Source: Plazaster borealis (lineage: Eukaryota; Echinodermata; Asteroidea; Forcipulatida; Labidiasteridae). Taken from it: a DNA stretch of 64,000 nt. Under the pieces are notes generated by a model that saw nothing but the letters and a program-made list of their open reading frames with translations, did no database searches and was not told the origin of the DNA. The DNA is taken from positions 12,528,538 through 12,592,537 of the forward strand of contig CM037457.1 in the NCBI GenBank assembly GCA_021014325.1, read 5' to 3'. Made by a program: the position numbers and the translations under genes. This document shows, one piece after another, positions 24,621 through 36,725 of the stretch. Each line of letters starts with the position of its first letter. Within the stretch, counting starts at the first letter, position 1.

Positions 24621-26454
24621 TCATTGCATAATACAAAAAATAAAATCGATAAATAAATAAGATATACTTAACTAATATCCTTTAGTTAAGGATGACAGAA
24701 TTAATAATTATGCAGGTACAGAGATTTGAAAGGGTAGTACATGTACATGTACACGCATGTAAATTATGCAGAGCTCTACAAAATGAGCAATAATTATTAC
24801 ATATTATGCCTGCGGGCGACATAATAACACATTCATTACCATTAATGTTGTGGTGCCTACATAAACATATAAAAAAAATTGTAAACGTTCAATTTTACAG
24901 CAAAAATTAATTTTGTATAGCCAGTACTAAAAACTGTAAGCTCCAAATTTTAAACCAATTTTTGATGCATGGCAGACCTGCCTAGTTTTACTGCGAGGTT
25001 GCCGGACCCATATATCCATTTATACTGTCAGAAACTAAATGCTTGCAACTATAGGAATACTAATTAGATTTATTTTGGCTGCTAGATTTAAGAACTCTAA
25101 AAATTAGTTGCATATTTTAGTAGACCCACCCTCTGTTGACTGCACAGATGATGGTTTAGATCCATCTAGATCCAAATAATCCTGTCAAAAATAAACATTA
25201 TTGCCTATAGACTTGCAAAAATCTATTCTACTTTATATGTATAGTTGGTATACTGCGTTTAGGAAATGATAAAGCTATTTTGATATAATTATAAAGTAGA
25301 CCCACCTTCTTATCATGACTGCGTGGTTGACTGTTTGTCTGAGAGAGACGGCAGTGATGATGGAGCAGTGATAGAGAATGCCTGCTATGAAGGTGAGACA
25401 CTCATCCTCGCTGCTATAGTGAATGCAATATGATGAGATGAGGTTCACGTCAATGATGCGGGGAATACTAATGAGGGCTAGTCCATTGTGTCTGGGGGGG
25501 GGGGACACGACAGCTTGGTGTATTGGAATGGGACGGGCTTGTGTTTGGATGGCTGGTAATTGGGGTTAGTCTATTGTGTCGATGGGGGGAGGCCATAAAT
25601 GCACCCACAGTCCTGTATAGGGCATGATGAACAGTATGTATTCTTCTGTTTTTGCATTAGTCTATTGAATCCTGAGAATGCACTGTGTACAACATTGGGC
25701 ATGTTTGCCAGACTGCTTCATTAAGTATGATTTGATTAAATTAATAACAGACCTGTGCACGTTTCAGCAAGCAGTTTTGTGTCATCAACAGGAGCATTGA
25801 TGAAAATGTGGTCATGATTCTTGTATTCCTTTTTATGGTACAATAACGATGAAGAAAATAAGAAAGAAAACAAACTGTCTCCAGCTTGAATCCCACTAAA
25901 AACTCTCAACTTCTCCATAAAACTGACTATAATATCTAAAATAACTAGGAAGCTTGTATGTTCATATAAATGTATTTGTATTGCACGACTAATTTACTAA
26001 TGTTTGTTACCACATGTTCCATGCTCACTTTTTGCATGCAGTACTATGAAACAGAAAATTCCTTGTGAAAGGTTTCATGAAAAGGGGCCCCAGCAGAACA
26101 GAAGAGGGTGTCTGATGACCAATCACAGTCTCCTGTGGATTTGTTCTGCATAAATTTGAATGCATGGAGTACACAGCACTATAGCTACAGGGGTGATGGG
26201 CAGTATTATTAATTAGTTGGGCATAGCATACAGCGAAATTTCTGACTGTTAAACTATTCACCTCTTGGAATGTTTACATGAATTTAGAAATAACCCACAC
26301 GACATTCCATCAACTGGTTTTATCATCAATGTCATAAAAATAACAAAAGTGTGAACCGGAAATCTCTCCTTAATCCAAGACAAACAAAATGGTTTATAAT
26401 GAAGAAATCTTTTTGATTGATTTTAACAAGATAGGCCTACATGCCTACATGTAC

Positions 26455-26662
26455 AAATCGTCACCTCATAGCAACCATATCAAAGCCATTGGCCAGTGCT
26501 GGGTATAAATTGCCACTTTATAGCAACCATGTCAAAGCCATTGGCCAGTACTGGGTACAAATTGTCACCTCATAGCAACTATGTCGAAGCCATCAGCCAT
26601 AATGGGTACAAATTGTCACCTCATAGCAACTATGTCACAGCCATCAGCCAGTACTGGTTCCA
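26455..26662 (+). repeat. 52-bp tandem repeat, four copies
   Basis: Unit TCACCTCATAGCAACTATGT plus AAGCCATTGGCCAGTACTGG and GTACAAATTG; starts of ATAGCAAC at 26468, 26520, 26572 and 26623. Confidence 0.9.
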
Positions 26663-26994
26663 ATGGAGACGCTAAGCACAGACTAAAATATGCTTAACAA
26701 AAGATATAATCACCAGTCCATCCAATTATTATTAGTATTTTTTGGGGGGGGGGTGTGGCTTTTGCAATTACTTACAAAATTGGATTAACAAAACTTGATA
26801 CTGTTTTGCAGATTTCAGAATGAAATATTTGAATCTGAGATTACTTTGTTTTTCCAAATAAAATATTTTAATTTAAACATTGAACATGCAGTGGTTTGTT
26901 TAAATATGTTGTTAAACGATAATTGGGTGTAAGCTGGATTTTAAGTCTCTTCCTGTTAGGTACATGCGTCAAGCAAAATTTCAAGCTTTCTATT

Positions 26995-27184
26995 TTGAGT
27001 TGAACAAAGACAAATTTACTAGAGTGGGATTTGAACCTGAGACCTAGGGATTAACATGCCAGCGCTCTACCAACTGAGCTATCTAGCCCTAATGTTGGCA
27101 CTCTCCCTATTTTGTCAATATCTTTGTTCGGGGTGCCTTTCAGTATCCATTCAACCTGTAACTGCCCTATAGCCAGGGATCGTT
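26995..27184 (-). mobile_element. tRNA-derived SINE family 2, well kept copy
   Basis: Complement of GCTAGATAGCTCAGTTGGTA and AGGTTCAAATCCCACTCTAG; distal end ATCCCTGGCTATAGGGCAGT. The tRNA part cannot fold as a complete tRNA with the flanks, so it is not a tRNA gene. Confidence 0.82.
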
Positions 27185-27604
27185 CTATTTTGATAAAACT
27201 ATTCCTATAGAAATGTTTAGTCTAACAAGCTTGACAAGATTGAAAAGATGCTTTGAAAGAGTACACTCTTCCAGCAAACCAAAATGAGTCCATGTGGCTT
27301 CCCCATTACCACTAAATCTTTTAATAACCATTAACTGGTAATTAGTCAAGTGCATACTTGAAACCATGTCATGATGATTCTTTTGTATCTTGATTGCCCG
27401 GTTACAGTCAATATAGCTTAGCTCCATGGTCAATATAATCAATATGTGTAATACTGTCATTGCCAGGCAGTACAAAAGATCCCCATATTATGCTATGCAG
27501 AATAGTATGCCAAAATAACAATTGAGATGTACACACAATTGAACCGAACAAACACCCCTTTAAATTAATTCTGAAATCAAATGCTTTATTATCTATTGAA
27601 TTGT

Positions 27605-27856
27605 TGCGGTACCCGCTGCTAAAATATGGGATTCGAATTGCCTCTAGCCACCGGGCTAGCTCGGTGGTGTAGTAGTATATAAGACATTTGCTCTAAAATG
27701 GCAAAGGGCGTAGGTTCGAATCCCACCCAAGTAATATGCCTCTGAATTTTGTTCACAGGAATCAGGAAAGTACTGAGTACACAGTGCTTTACACACATCG
27801 GTGTTATGGGTAAAACCAAATAATATTCTTTATCCCTGATGCAAATTTAACATCTA
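27605..27856 (+). mobile_element. tRNA-derived SINE family 3
   Basis: Same order as 19155-19405: CTCGGTGGTGTAGTAGTATA, AGGTTCGAATCCCACCC, TTTACACACATCGGTG, TTCTTTATCCCTGATGCAAA. Confidence 0.82.
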
Positions 27857-28386
27857 TCAAATGCTTTAAACATGCAAACTTCTATATGATCTTCAGAAAT
27901 AATTATATTAAAGAAGTGTAAGCTGTGGCATTTAATACTAAAAATGCATAAAGTAATATTTTTAAGATATGGAAAATGCACTTTGGTATAAGTACATTCT
28001 ACATCGTTCCAATTGGCCATCAAATATTGCGCTACACAGAGCTTTTAAGCACACAGCTTTGCTAAGCATAAAAACATAAAGATTCAAACACAGGACCCAA
28101 TTTCCAACGCTGTTAAGCGGAAAATACTGCTTAGAAAATTTCTTTGGCCTTGTTTTTTGTGTGTGTTTCATTACTATTTGATCAAAAGTGTGAAGTTTTC
28201 CTTCCTGTAATTTTATTGGAATTTGATCAGGAAAAAAAAGCGCTCCCCTCCCCTCTTCTTCGATTTTTGAACTCGCAGTATTATTTCTCCAAAGGCGGCG
28301 CCTTGCATGCCTCCCAGCAAAGATCCATATAAATGCAATGTGAAATCAACATTGAAGTACCAGTGCCACAAAAAAACAGAATAAAA

Positions 28387-28429
28387 CCAGTCGGTGTTGT
28401 GACGTAAAACACGTGACAACACCGACTGG
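28387..28429. repeat. 19-bp stem hairpin
   Basis: CCAGTCGGTGTTGTGACGT, five-base loop AAAAC, then ACGTGACAACACCGACTGG; one mismatch. Purpose unknown; may be the core of a small foldback element. Confidence 0.85.
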
Positions 28430-28804
28430 ATGAAGGTTGTTTATCTTTGTTGCTATGCATCTTTCATTGTCTTGTTTGGATCGATCCATAGTGTGACGTC
28501 ACAGTGCTGTTTTGATTCTTAGGCACTTATGGCTTTTCGGGTTTTTTCAAGAAAATAGAATTAGCTGTTGCGAACTGCATACCAATCAAAAGGACCTATG
28601 GCATAAATTCAAAAAATTGTTAATGCCGCGACAATTCGACCCCAGCACAGTCTTTCTCAAAGTTTTGTTTTTACATAAATGTAACAATTTTTATTGAGTT
28701 TCAGTCAATTTAATATAATCATTTTGCACTCATTTACCTTTCTGTAACACCAAAACAATAATGTGAATTTTGTTCAAGTTGATCTTCAACCACTTGATTA
28801 CAAT

Positions 28805-29007
28805 GCAGAGCTGCCAACATTCGCATCTTGCAATTAGGGAGATTTTGTCAAACAATCAGGGAGATATTTAGAATTACATTCAACATAAGAGGGGGAAAGT
28901 TTCCATAATCAGAAAGATTGTCAAATTTGTTCATCAGAACATGGAAAGATTGGTCCATTTTCAGGGATTTTTCTGCAGAATCAGGGAGACTTAATTTGCA
29001 GCTCTGA
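28805..29007. mobile_element. Short inverted-end element E, copy 1
   Basis: About 200 bp, starting GCAGAGCTGCCAACATTCGC and ending TTTGCAGCTCTGA, with repeated CAGGGAGA words. Second copy at 55210. Confidence 0.75.
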
Positions 29008-31014
29008 CAATGCCTATAGGTCACTTTCAGAGTCCTGAGTGCGGTGTTGACAAGAAAACCTAACACCAATCCATACCATTTAGTATGCCTTCCAGCATTT
29101 TACATAAAGCATTGGTTTTCTCCACAAGAGAAATCCCCCCCCCCCCCGAAAAGTTGTTTACTTGCTCATAAAAAAAACCAAGAGATTGAGAAACAAAGGA
29201 GGTTTGGGAAATGTCAAATCAGAACAAATGTCTACATTTACATCTGAGACATTACACAAATTCAATTTATATCTCGGTCTTGAGATGGCCGGGTCATCTC
29301 AAAATGCCACAGGAGACAAGTGGAGGTTGACGATCATAAAAGTGGAGCAGAAATTGATTTCCCGCAAGACTTCAGAAAAAAAGTGTTAACCATTCCCAGT
29401 AGAGTACTGTATTCAATCTCTGCAGATGTACACCAGCAGTCAGTTAGGGTCAGAATCAAAACTCTTTCTTTCACATGTTATTCGGAATGCAAGAGCTCTC
29501 AAGCTTGTGTGTGACATAAATATATGTGAACAAAAACCGCAAAAAACTTGTATTCATTTGTTCTGGAGTGTGTTCCATCTTATGTCAGATATGGAATACC
29601 AGTGGTTGGTCTCATCCTCATTGATCTAATCTGGGTGTCTGACTATTGTTGTCTTTTCACAGGGAAATATAACAAGGGAATTACATGTACTTTAGCATGT
29701 AGCAGCCACTCCTTGATGACCCAAATTCCACACTCTTTATAAAAACACTAGTGAGCCCAGCACGTAACCCTAAAAACTGTATTAACCACTTCAAGTGGGT
29801 ATTCTGAAAAGGAAAACAAATCTATAAAAAAAATTGGAACTTTTTGTAGCTTCTTGAGTAATCGTTTTCCTTTGAAAATATTGTTGCCACAATGAAACCC
29901 TGACTTGACAAAGGAAAGACAACACAGGTTCTCATAACTAGCACTTGGATTTGATGTTGTCGTGTGAGAAACTATTGGTAGGCACTTACTGTGATTCCCA
30001 GAACCTTGATATTGAGCCACGGCCGATAAGCTGCCATGGTAGACTGAAATCTCGGAACGCTCGGATTTGCCTCCGATTAAGCCAAATACAATGGTAAACA
30101 ATGGTGGCAGCCTGTCCATTCTTGTATGTCACATTTGTCATTTGTACAACAACAAGACAAACGTCTGGAATCGGGGTTACATAATAACCCCCTAACCCCC
30201 GGAATCGGGGGTTACACAATACCCCCCCCCCAGAAAAGGGATATTACAATGCATGTTTTCCAACATCTGGTGCCCCTCTTTGTAAGATGAAGAAAAAAAA
30301 GCGTAGCACGATAGGTGCATGTCTGTGCATGCTACAAAATGAAAAGTCCAAGTGGATATTTCTGTTAACCCAAAAAATAAGGGCACTCCAAAGTTGTTCC
30401 ATTTGCAATAAACCACCCGCCGTAAGTCAGTCCAGAAATTTGGCGAAGCCAAGTGAAATGGAAAAAAGCCAGATTTAAAAGAGTGGTTATAGTTATATTC
30501 TGTGACAATGCACTCCTATGCATCCAATATTTGTACAATATTGAGAAAGAGCAATCCGTCCACAAAACCAGATGCAGAAACTTGTACTTTTTTGTTTGGC
30601 GATTAATTTTGTTTTTGTAGGGAGGAAAGACGTCTAATAAATGCCGACACTGTAAGGCAATCTAGTTCAGCCCAACAGGCCTGAGTAAACATCGGGTAGG
30701 GGGGAAAGGGGATGAAGACATGATGTTCAGTTTCAATTCTACACATTCTCAAATTCCCAACGAATATGAAAAACATATTTTGCAGCCTGTCATTATTAAA
30801 TCCAATTCCAACTCATTTTACACTTCATTAGCGAATAACCACGTATGTTTGCACTTTGTACATGACACACACATTCTGCAGTCTCTGGCTGTGTAAACAC
30901 GATGGAGAGAAAACGCTTCACGATACGACATGCAAAACAAAATCTACATATGTCGGACTCGAGGGATTCATCCATAACGGCAAGCCCCCTTTAGGGCCTA
31001 ATGAATCATTTTCA

Positions 31015-31388
31015 TTAAAGGCATCGTACACGTTTGGTAATTGTCAAAGACCAGTGTTCTCATTTGGTGTATCCCAACATATCCATAAAATAACAAGCCT
31101 GTGAAAATTTGGGCTCAATTGGTCATCAAAGTTGCAAGAAAATGATGAAAGAAAATACACCCTTGTTGTACAAATTTGTGTGCTTTCAGATTGGAATAAA
31201 AACTTCTTGCAAGAAGTTTTTATTATTTTAGTGAGAAATTACCTCTTTCTCAAAAACTACGTTACTTCAGAGGGAGTCGTTTCTCACAATGTTTTATACT
31301 ATCAACAGCTCTCTGTTGCTCGTTACCAAGTCAGTTTTTATGCTAATGTATATTTTGAGTAATTACCAAACGTGTACGATGCCTTTAA
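31015..31388 (+). mobile_element. MITE family A, copy 3
   Basis: 374 bp, TTAAAGGCATCGTACACGTT to GTACGATGCCTTTAA. Contains the central palindrome AACTTCTTGCAAGAAGTT near 31200-31220. Confidence 0.87.
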
Positions 31389-31569
31389 AGGAATTAATAT
31401 TATTTATTTGTTTTGTATAAGTGGGTTTTTTTTTCCTATTTAAAATACAGTATTTGGCATCTGATCGATTGATGATACATCTCAAAAAGTACATCGCGTG
31501 AGATTTGTGGTGATATACAGACTTGGCATGAGAAATTGTGGTGAACTGAAAAGATCAAATTGAATTGGA

Positions 31570-31775
31570 TAATTTTGGGTTGAACAAAGAAAAAATTGAA
31601 TAGAGCAGGACTTGGACCTGCAACCTCTGGATTAATGTGCCGAGCTACCTACCAACTGAGCTATCTAGCCCTTACGTTGGCGGTCTCCCTATTTTGTAAA
31701 TATCTTTGTTTGGGGATGCCAGTCAGAAGCCATTCAACCTGAAACCTGAAACTGCCATATAGCCAGAGATCAAAC
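31570..31775 (-). mobile_element. tRNA-derived SINE family 2
   Basis: Complement of GCTAGATAGCTCAGTTGGTA present at about 31645-31670, with distal part CTATATGGCAGTTTCAGG. Confidence 0.8.
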
Positions 31776-31982
31776 TCAAGTTTACGATACATTTAAGTAC
31801 GCAAGTATTTGAGAATTAGAATAACTTTGAAAGAGCTAACTTTCTTGTTCAAGAAATCCCAGGTGATTTTGTGTGTGTATGGGCCCATTCTTTTTTTAAA
31901 ATTTATTTGAGGGTCATTGGAAATGGAAATCTGAACACAAATCAATTAACAATATAACATCCTAAAATACAACCTTGTGTTG

Positions 31983-32381
31983 TTAAAGGAAATGTATACC
32001 TTTGGCTTATGGAACCGTTCGATTGTTTTAATCCCATATGAATATAGAAAAATACAATAAACCTAACCTGTGAAAATTTCAATTCAAAAGGTGGTCGCAT
32101 TTTTTGAGATATCGCCAAAAATCCGGAGCGGTTATGTCCACGCAGGCAAAATAATCCATAATTGAAATACAAAATCTGAGAAACGTATCTGACAGTAACG
32201 TTTCTCAGATTCAAATTTGGGGGGAATAAAAACTGATATATTTTTCCATAACCAAATTACTTCGAAGTGAAATGATTCTCAAAATGCTTTATACTATCGA
32301 AAGCTGCTGTACTTCTGACCAAGTAAGTTTTTATTGCCATTAATTTTAAGAGTCATTACCAAACATATACCTTACCTTTAA
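31983..32381 (-). mobile_element. MITE family B, full copy
   Basis: About 399 bp from TTAAAGGAAATGTATACC to GGTATATG-type inverted end (CATATACCTTACCTTTAA). An inner palindrome GAGAAACGTATCTGACAGTAACGTTTCTC is present near 32178-32206. TTAA at both ends as in family A. Confidence 0.82.
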
Positions 32382-34513
32382 ATACACATATCTTATCTCT
32401 TTCAATACATACACATTATTTTTGCCCATATCCCTACTAGTCCTAGTTGTTTATGCCAGTTATGAAAAATGTCTCCCGGATATATTTAGGAATCCTTGAC
32501 CTTCCCCTTGACTTTGGAACTCAACCTTTTCAACCCCAGTGTCCCGATAGATTTACTTTGTTTATTTTAAATATCAAACTTTGACAGACACTATTCCAAA
32601 TGTGCATTATTCACCTACAAATTACAAAGGTGGTGACAGATATTCCATTGTGAGCTGATTTCATGAGCTCAACAGTCTGCTCAGCTTGCATACGTTATTG
32701 GACCAAGTTAACAAAAAACACCAGTTGATCATCCCCGCCCACACCTTTTTTGAAAGCCGCATCCTTTAATATTATAATTACTATTTTGTCCCCCAAAATA
32801 CTAAATTTGTAAGGTATTTTCGCGACATCTTGGCACCATTCTTTCAATGATTGATTTAATTTACCCATATTTTAGACTTCAAAGTTCTACAAAGCCAGCA
32901 ACTTTTTAGTCTGGCTCTTTCCTCCTTGAAAGAAATATTACAAATTTAAAAATAAAAAGGCCCTCATCCTTGTCTTTTTGAAGAAGAAAAAAACCTGGAC
33001 GATTAACTGGTGTACTGTTTTTACTTATGCCTTATATTGCTCGACAGAAACTAACAACCATCCACACTGCCATGTAATTCACATTATTGCGACTGACAGG
33101 GACTGCGCCATTTTTCACTTAGCAAATAAATTTGCTTAACAACTTTTGCTTAACAACTTCATACAGTTGGGCCATGCCCTAACCAGCATTATTTTAAGAA
33201 GTGTAAGACCAAGCCTGTTAGTATCAGTGTCAATTTAATGTCACTTAAAGCAGCATCACAAAGGTGGGCACAGGTAAAAATAGTCTATTAGGTGTTCGGC
33301 CAACAGCCGTAAACCTGTTTATTGTGTTGTTGTTTTTTTCCATCATCTTCTTCCTTTCCATTGTGCCTTGTCATCAAGATTTCGCAAAAAGTAAATTATA
33401 TTTACATCTCTGCCTAGAGACTTTGGAGTCAAAGACTATATCCTAAAAATATACATCTCCGCTTTGAACTCCTAGTTGACCATTAAATGAACCAAAGAGG
33501 ACAAGATCAGCATAGCCTTCCAATCCATCAAAAGTCACATCAGACATTCATTAAAGCTATGTAAATAACATACTCCTGAACCAATACCCCAAGAGCACTC
33601 ACTACCTCATAAAGGTTGCAGACAAACAAAATGAAAGCCGGCCAGCAGAGCCAGACTTGATGACAATCTGTTGACATTGTGCACACAGCTTAGCAGGATT
33701 TCTCTTTTTATACAAAAGCTAATTGAGAAAATATTGCTGGCTTGTTTTGTTTTTATAAAGATTAACCAGATTTGAGTGGGGCTTTTTGAAAAATACATTG
33801 GTTTCGAATGGGTGGTGTAAATGACAATAACGGACTTGGCAAATTGCTTCTCTCTCGTTCAACTCATGAACACAAGATATCGACTTAAAAGGAAATTAGT
33901 TTGGTCCCTCTGATCTCTCTCATTACAGGGGTGAGAGTCACTGCTGACAAAAAAGTCTGAAACTCTTATCTGAAACTTGCCTCTTTTCAATGTAATATAA
34001 AAGCCATATTTTTAAAGCCGCTTTTTAGTGTGTATTTATTGGTTTTGTTTTTGTGTGTCTTTTGTTTGTCTTTCTTCTATGGTCCCTTTGGTCCCTTGCA
34101 AGTTAGATTAGATTTTTTTTTTTTTTTTTTACATAGGTAGGGTTAGAGGCGTCTGTCTCCTGAAAAGATCAAAACATTACCGATGCCAGCAGGGATAGGC
34201 CTATGGGTAATTGTAATAAGTAACTTTTAGTTCTCTGTTGGCGGGACAGACGTATCCCCATACTGTTGTTTAGGCACTGGCCTGGTGACCAGTCTTTTAT
34301 CTTTATCTTTTCTTCCATTCTGTGCATTTTAACATGTGTTATGCGCTCTTGATCATTTATATGTAAGGGGCGCAATATAAATTTTAAATATTATTATTAT
34401 TATTATTATCTAAATTTATGGATGTATGTTGAATGATGGCAGTGCCACCTTACTGGTAACCCCTGGAGTTATAGAGCTTCTGGAAACAGTATCCTCAGTG
34501 CTAGAGAAGTAGA

Positions 34514-34886
34514 TTAAAGGTATCGTACACGTTTGGTAATGACTCAAAACAAATATTAGCATAAAAACTGACTTGGTAACAAGCAATGGAGAGCTGTTGA
34601 TAGTATAAAACATTGTGGGAAACAACTCCCTCTGAAAAACAGAGTTTTTGAGAAAGAGGTAATTTCTCACTAAAAAAATAAAAACTTCTCGCAGGAAGTT
34701 TTTATTCCCATCTGAAAGCACACAAGTTTGTACAACAAGGGTGTTTTTTCTTTCATCATTTTCTTGCAACTTCGATGACCAATTGAGCCCAAGTTTTCAC
34801 AGGCTTGTTATTTTATGCATATGTTGGGATACACCAACTGAGAATACTGGTCTTTGACAATTTCCAATCGTGTTCAGTGCCTTTAA
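34514..34886 (-). mobile_element. MITE family A, copy 4
   Basis: 373 bp with TTAA at both ends and the central palindrome slightly altered (AACTTCTCGCAGGAAGTT). Confidence 0.87.
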
Positions 34887-35210
34887 AAAGCAGGATTTCT
34901 TTACATCTGAAGAAAATAACAGCTACTGTTTTTTCACAAGGCAGACATAAAAAAGTCTTAATTCAGATAAAAGTCTGAAATTTCTCATCCCTGCTATTAG
35001 TAGTAGCAAAATTACTACATGTTATTACCATGAACTCAATCTGGGCTGATACACATTTTCAATACAAAAATTTGTTAAAAGTGGTACCTTCATTTAGGTC
35101 CATATCCAGTAAAAATTGCATCCATGAAAACTATTTTGTACAATATTCCTGATCTTCCTGTGTTTTTTTTCTTCTCCAATATTCCCATTTACTTCTTCTG
35201 TTTTACTTGC

Positions 35211-35951
35211 TTAAGTCGAGTGATGTCCTCGAATCACGATGGTTCCCCATGCCTTTCTGTCCCCCATTGCCGACTTGAAATCTGCTGATTCCAGACCCGT
35301 GTCCATTTTAAGAATGTCAGTGAACGTCAGTGCAGGTCTACCAGGTTTCCTCCTCCCATGCTTAGGGGTCCACAGAACAATATTGGATACTGGTTCGTCT
35401 TTGCTCCTGTAGCAGTGGCCAGCAAAACGCATCCTTCTCTGTCTGATTTTTGTTGAGAGCTTGGGTAGGTTCCCATATAGGACTTTGTTGGTCATATGTT
35501 GACTCCAGTGGATGTTAAGAGCTGTTCTTAATAGCCTTGTGTAGCACCCATTTATCTGCTTTTCCAGTTTTGGAGTAAGAGTCCATGCCTCACAGCCGTA
35601 TAACAGCACGGACTCTACTGTTGCAATGAAGAGGCACTCCTTGAGCCTTCTAGGAAGGTTTGATTTCCACATTTTGGTGAGCTTATTGCATGCCCTCCAT
35701 GCTGATGCTTTGCGTGATTTAATGTCTTTTTCGGTGCTTTCCATCAAGGCCCCTAGGTACTTGAAATTAGTTACTTTCTCAACTACAGAGCCATCGTTTG
35801 TTATGATGTTGATATCAGTGTTGTTGTTGAATGACATATATTTTGTTTTACCGGGATTTATTTTTAGTCCAACCTTTCCTACAGATGTCTCAACTCTCCT
35901 TAGAAGCTCCTGTGCCTGTTGGATTTCCTCAGACAGCAGTCTTCTGTCTCC
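35211..35951 (-). mobile_element. 5'-truncated non-LTR retrotransposon, C-terminal end of the reverse transcriptase ORF
   Basis: Open frame of about 246 codons from a TAG at 35954-35952 to TAA at 35211. It shows the end of the RT domain (AQELLRRVETSVGKVGLKIN, then KYLG), followed by the typical thumb and tail: ESVLLYGCEAWTLT, TNKVLYGNLPKL, RRMRFAGHCYR, RRKPGRPALTF. The catalytic palm (YxDD) and endonuclease are missing, as expected for a truncated insertion. The frame is intact, so the copy is young. Resembles the RTE/CFDP2-like group of LINEs; the exact clade is not certain. Confidence 0.85.
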
Positions 35952-36534
35952 CTACCCATTTTGTGGCACGTTTAGAGACTGGCAACATCCATTGCAATAA
36001 CAAAATGTTTCTCTATCCTCGACGATAATAATAGAGAATTCAGAGAAGTTGAAAAATTTAGAGAAGTTGAAGAAAGTCCTGAACATAAATAAGTGAGGAA
36101 ACCTGGCAATCTGTAAACCTTGAAGCAATATAAAACACATGGCTCCAAAACCACATTGGAGAAGAGAGGACAAAACCACAGACCAACAAACCCTTTCTAA
36201 TTACAAAAATTCTTTACAAGATCTATGTACACGTACAGTGTATGTCTAAAGCATGGTCTAACTAATAAGAGATTCAATTAAAGCACACATTACCTTTCAG
36301 CACCGTAGTCATTTGGTCTCATCTCATCTGAAACTTCTTGGAACCAAGCATCCGTTGTACCAGGAGTTGATCAAATCATACCAGAACACCTGGCAGGAAA
36401 AAACGGGATTATTGCTTATGGTGTGGCTGCAGTAATGGTTACAGTGTATTCTTTGTATCTTTAATTGTTTGTATATCCCCTTAACTCCCATCCCCTTAAG
36501 GTGATCCCTCTCCTGCCGCTTCCCAGGTTGTATC

Positions 36535-36725
36535 GTAAACTTGGGTGTGATCCCTGGCTATAGGGCAGTTACAGGTTGAATGGCTTCTGATTGGCAACCC
36601 TGAACAAAGATATTGACAAAATAGGGAGGCTGCTAACATTAGGGCTTAGATATAGCTCAGTTGGTTGAGCACCAGCACGTAAATCCAGAGGTCCATTCAA
36701 CTTTTCTTCGTTCAAGCCCAAATTA
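36535..36725 (+). mobile_element. tRNA-derived SINE family 2
   Basis: Plus orientation: GATCCCTGGCTATAGGGCAG, then ATAGCTCAGTTGGTTGAGCA and a decayed B box. Confidence 0.78.

Larger units (their letters stand above)
23365..35210. other. Intergenic region, middle
   Basis: No supported gene. Contains the 52-bp tandem repeat, SINEs at 26995, 27605 and 31570, element E, MITE A at 31015 and 34514, MITE B at 31983, and an A/T-run region near 24597 and 34112. The segment 23365-26454 shows nothing recognisable. Confidence 0.55.

Noticed and set aside
26455..26662. Possible CRISPR-like array
   Set aside because: Units are contiguous 52-bp tandem copies without unique spacers; the genome is animal.
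27000..27090. Apparent tRNA gene on the minus strand
   Set aside because: Head of SINE family 2, with acceptor stem not paired and multiple dispersed copies.
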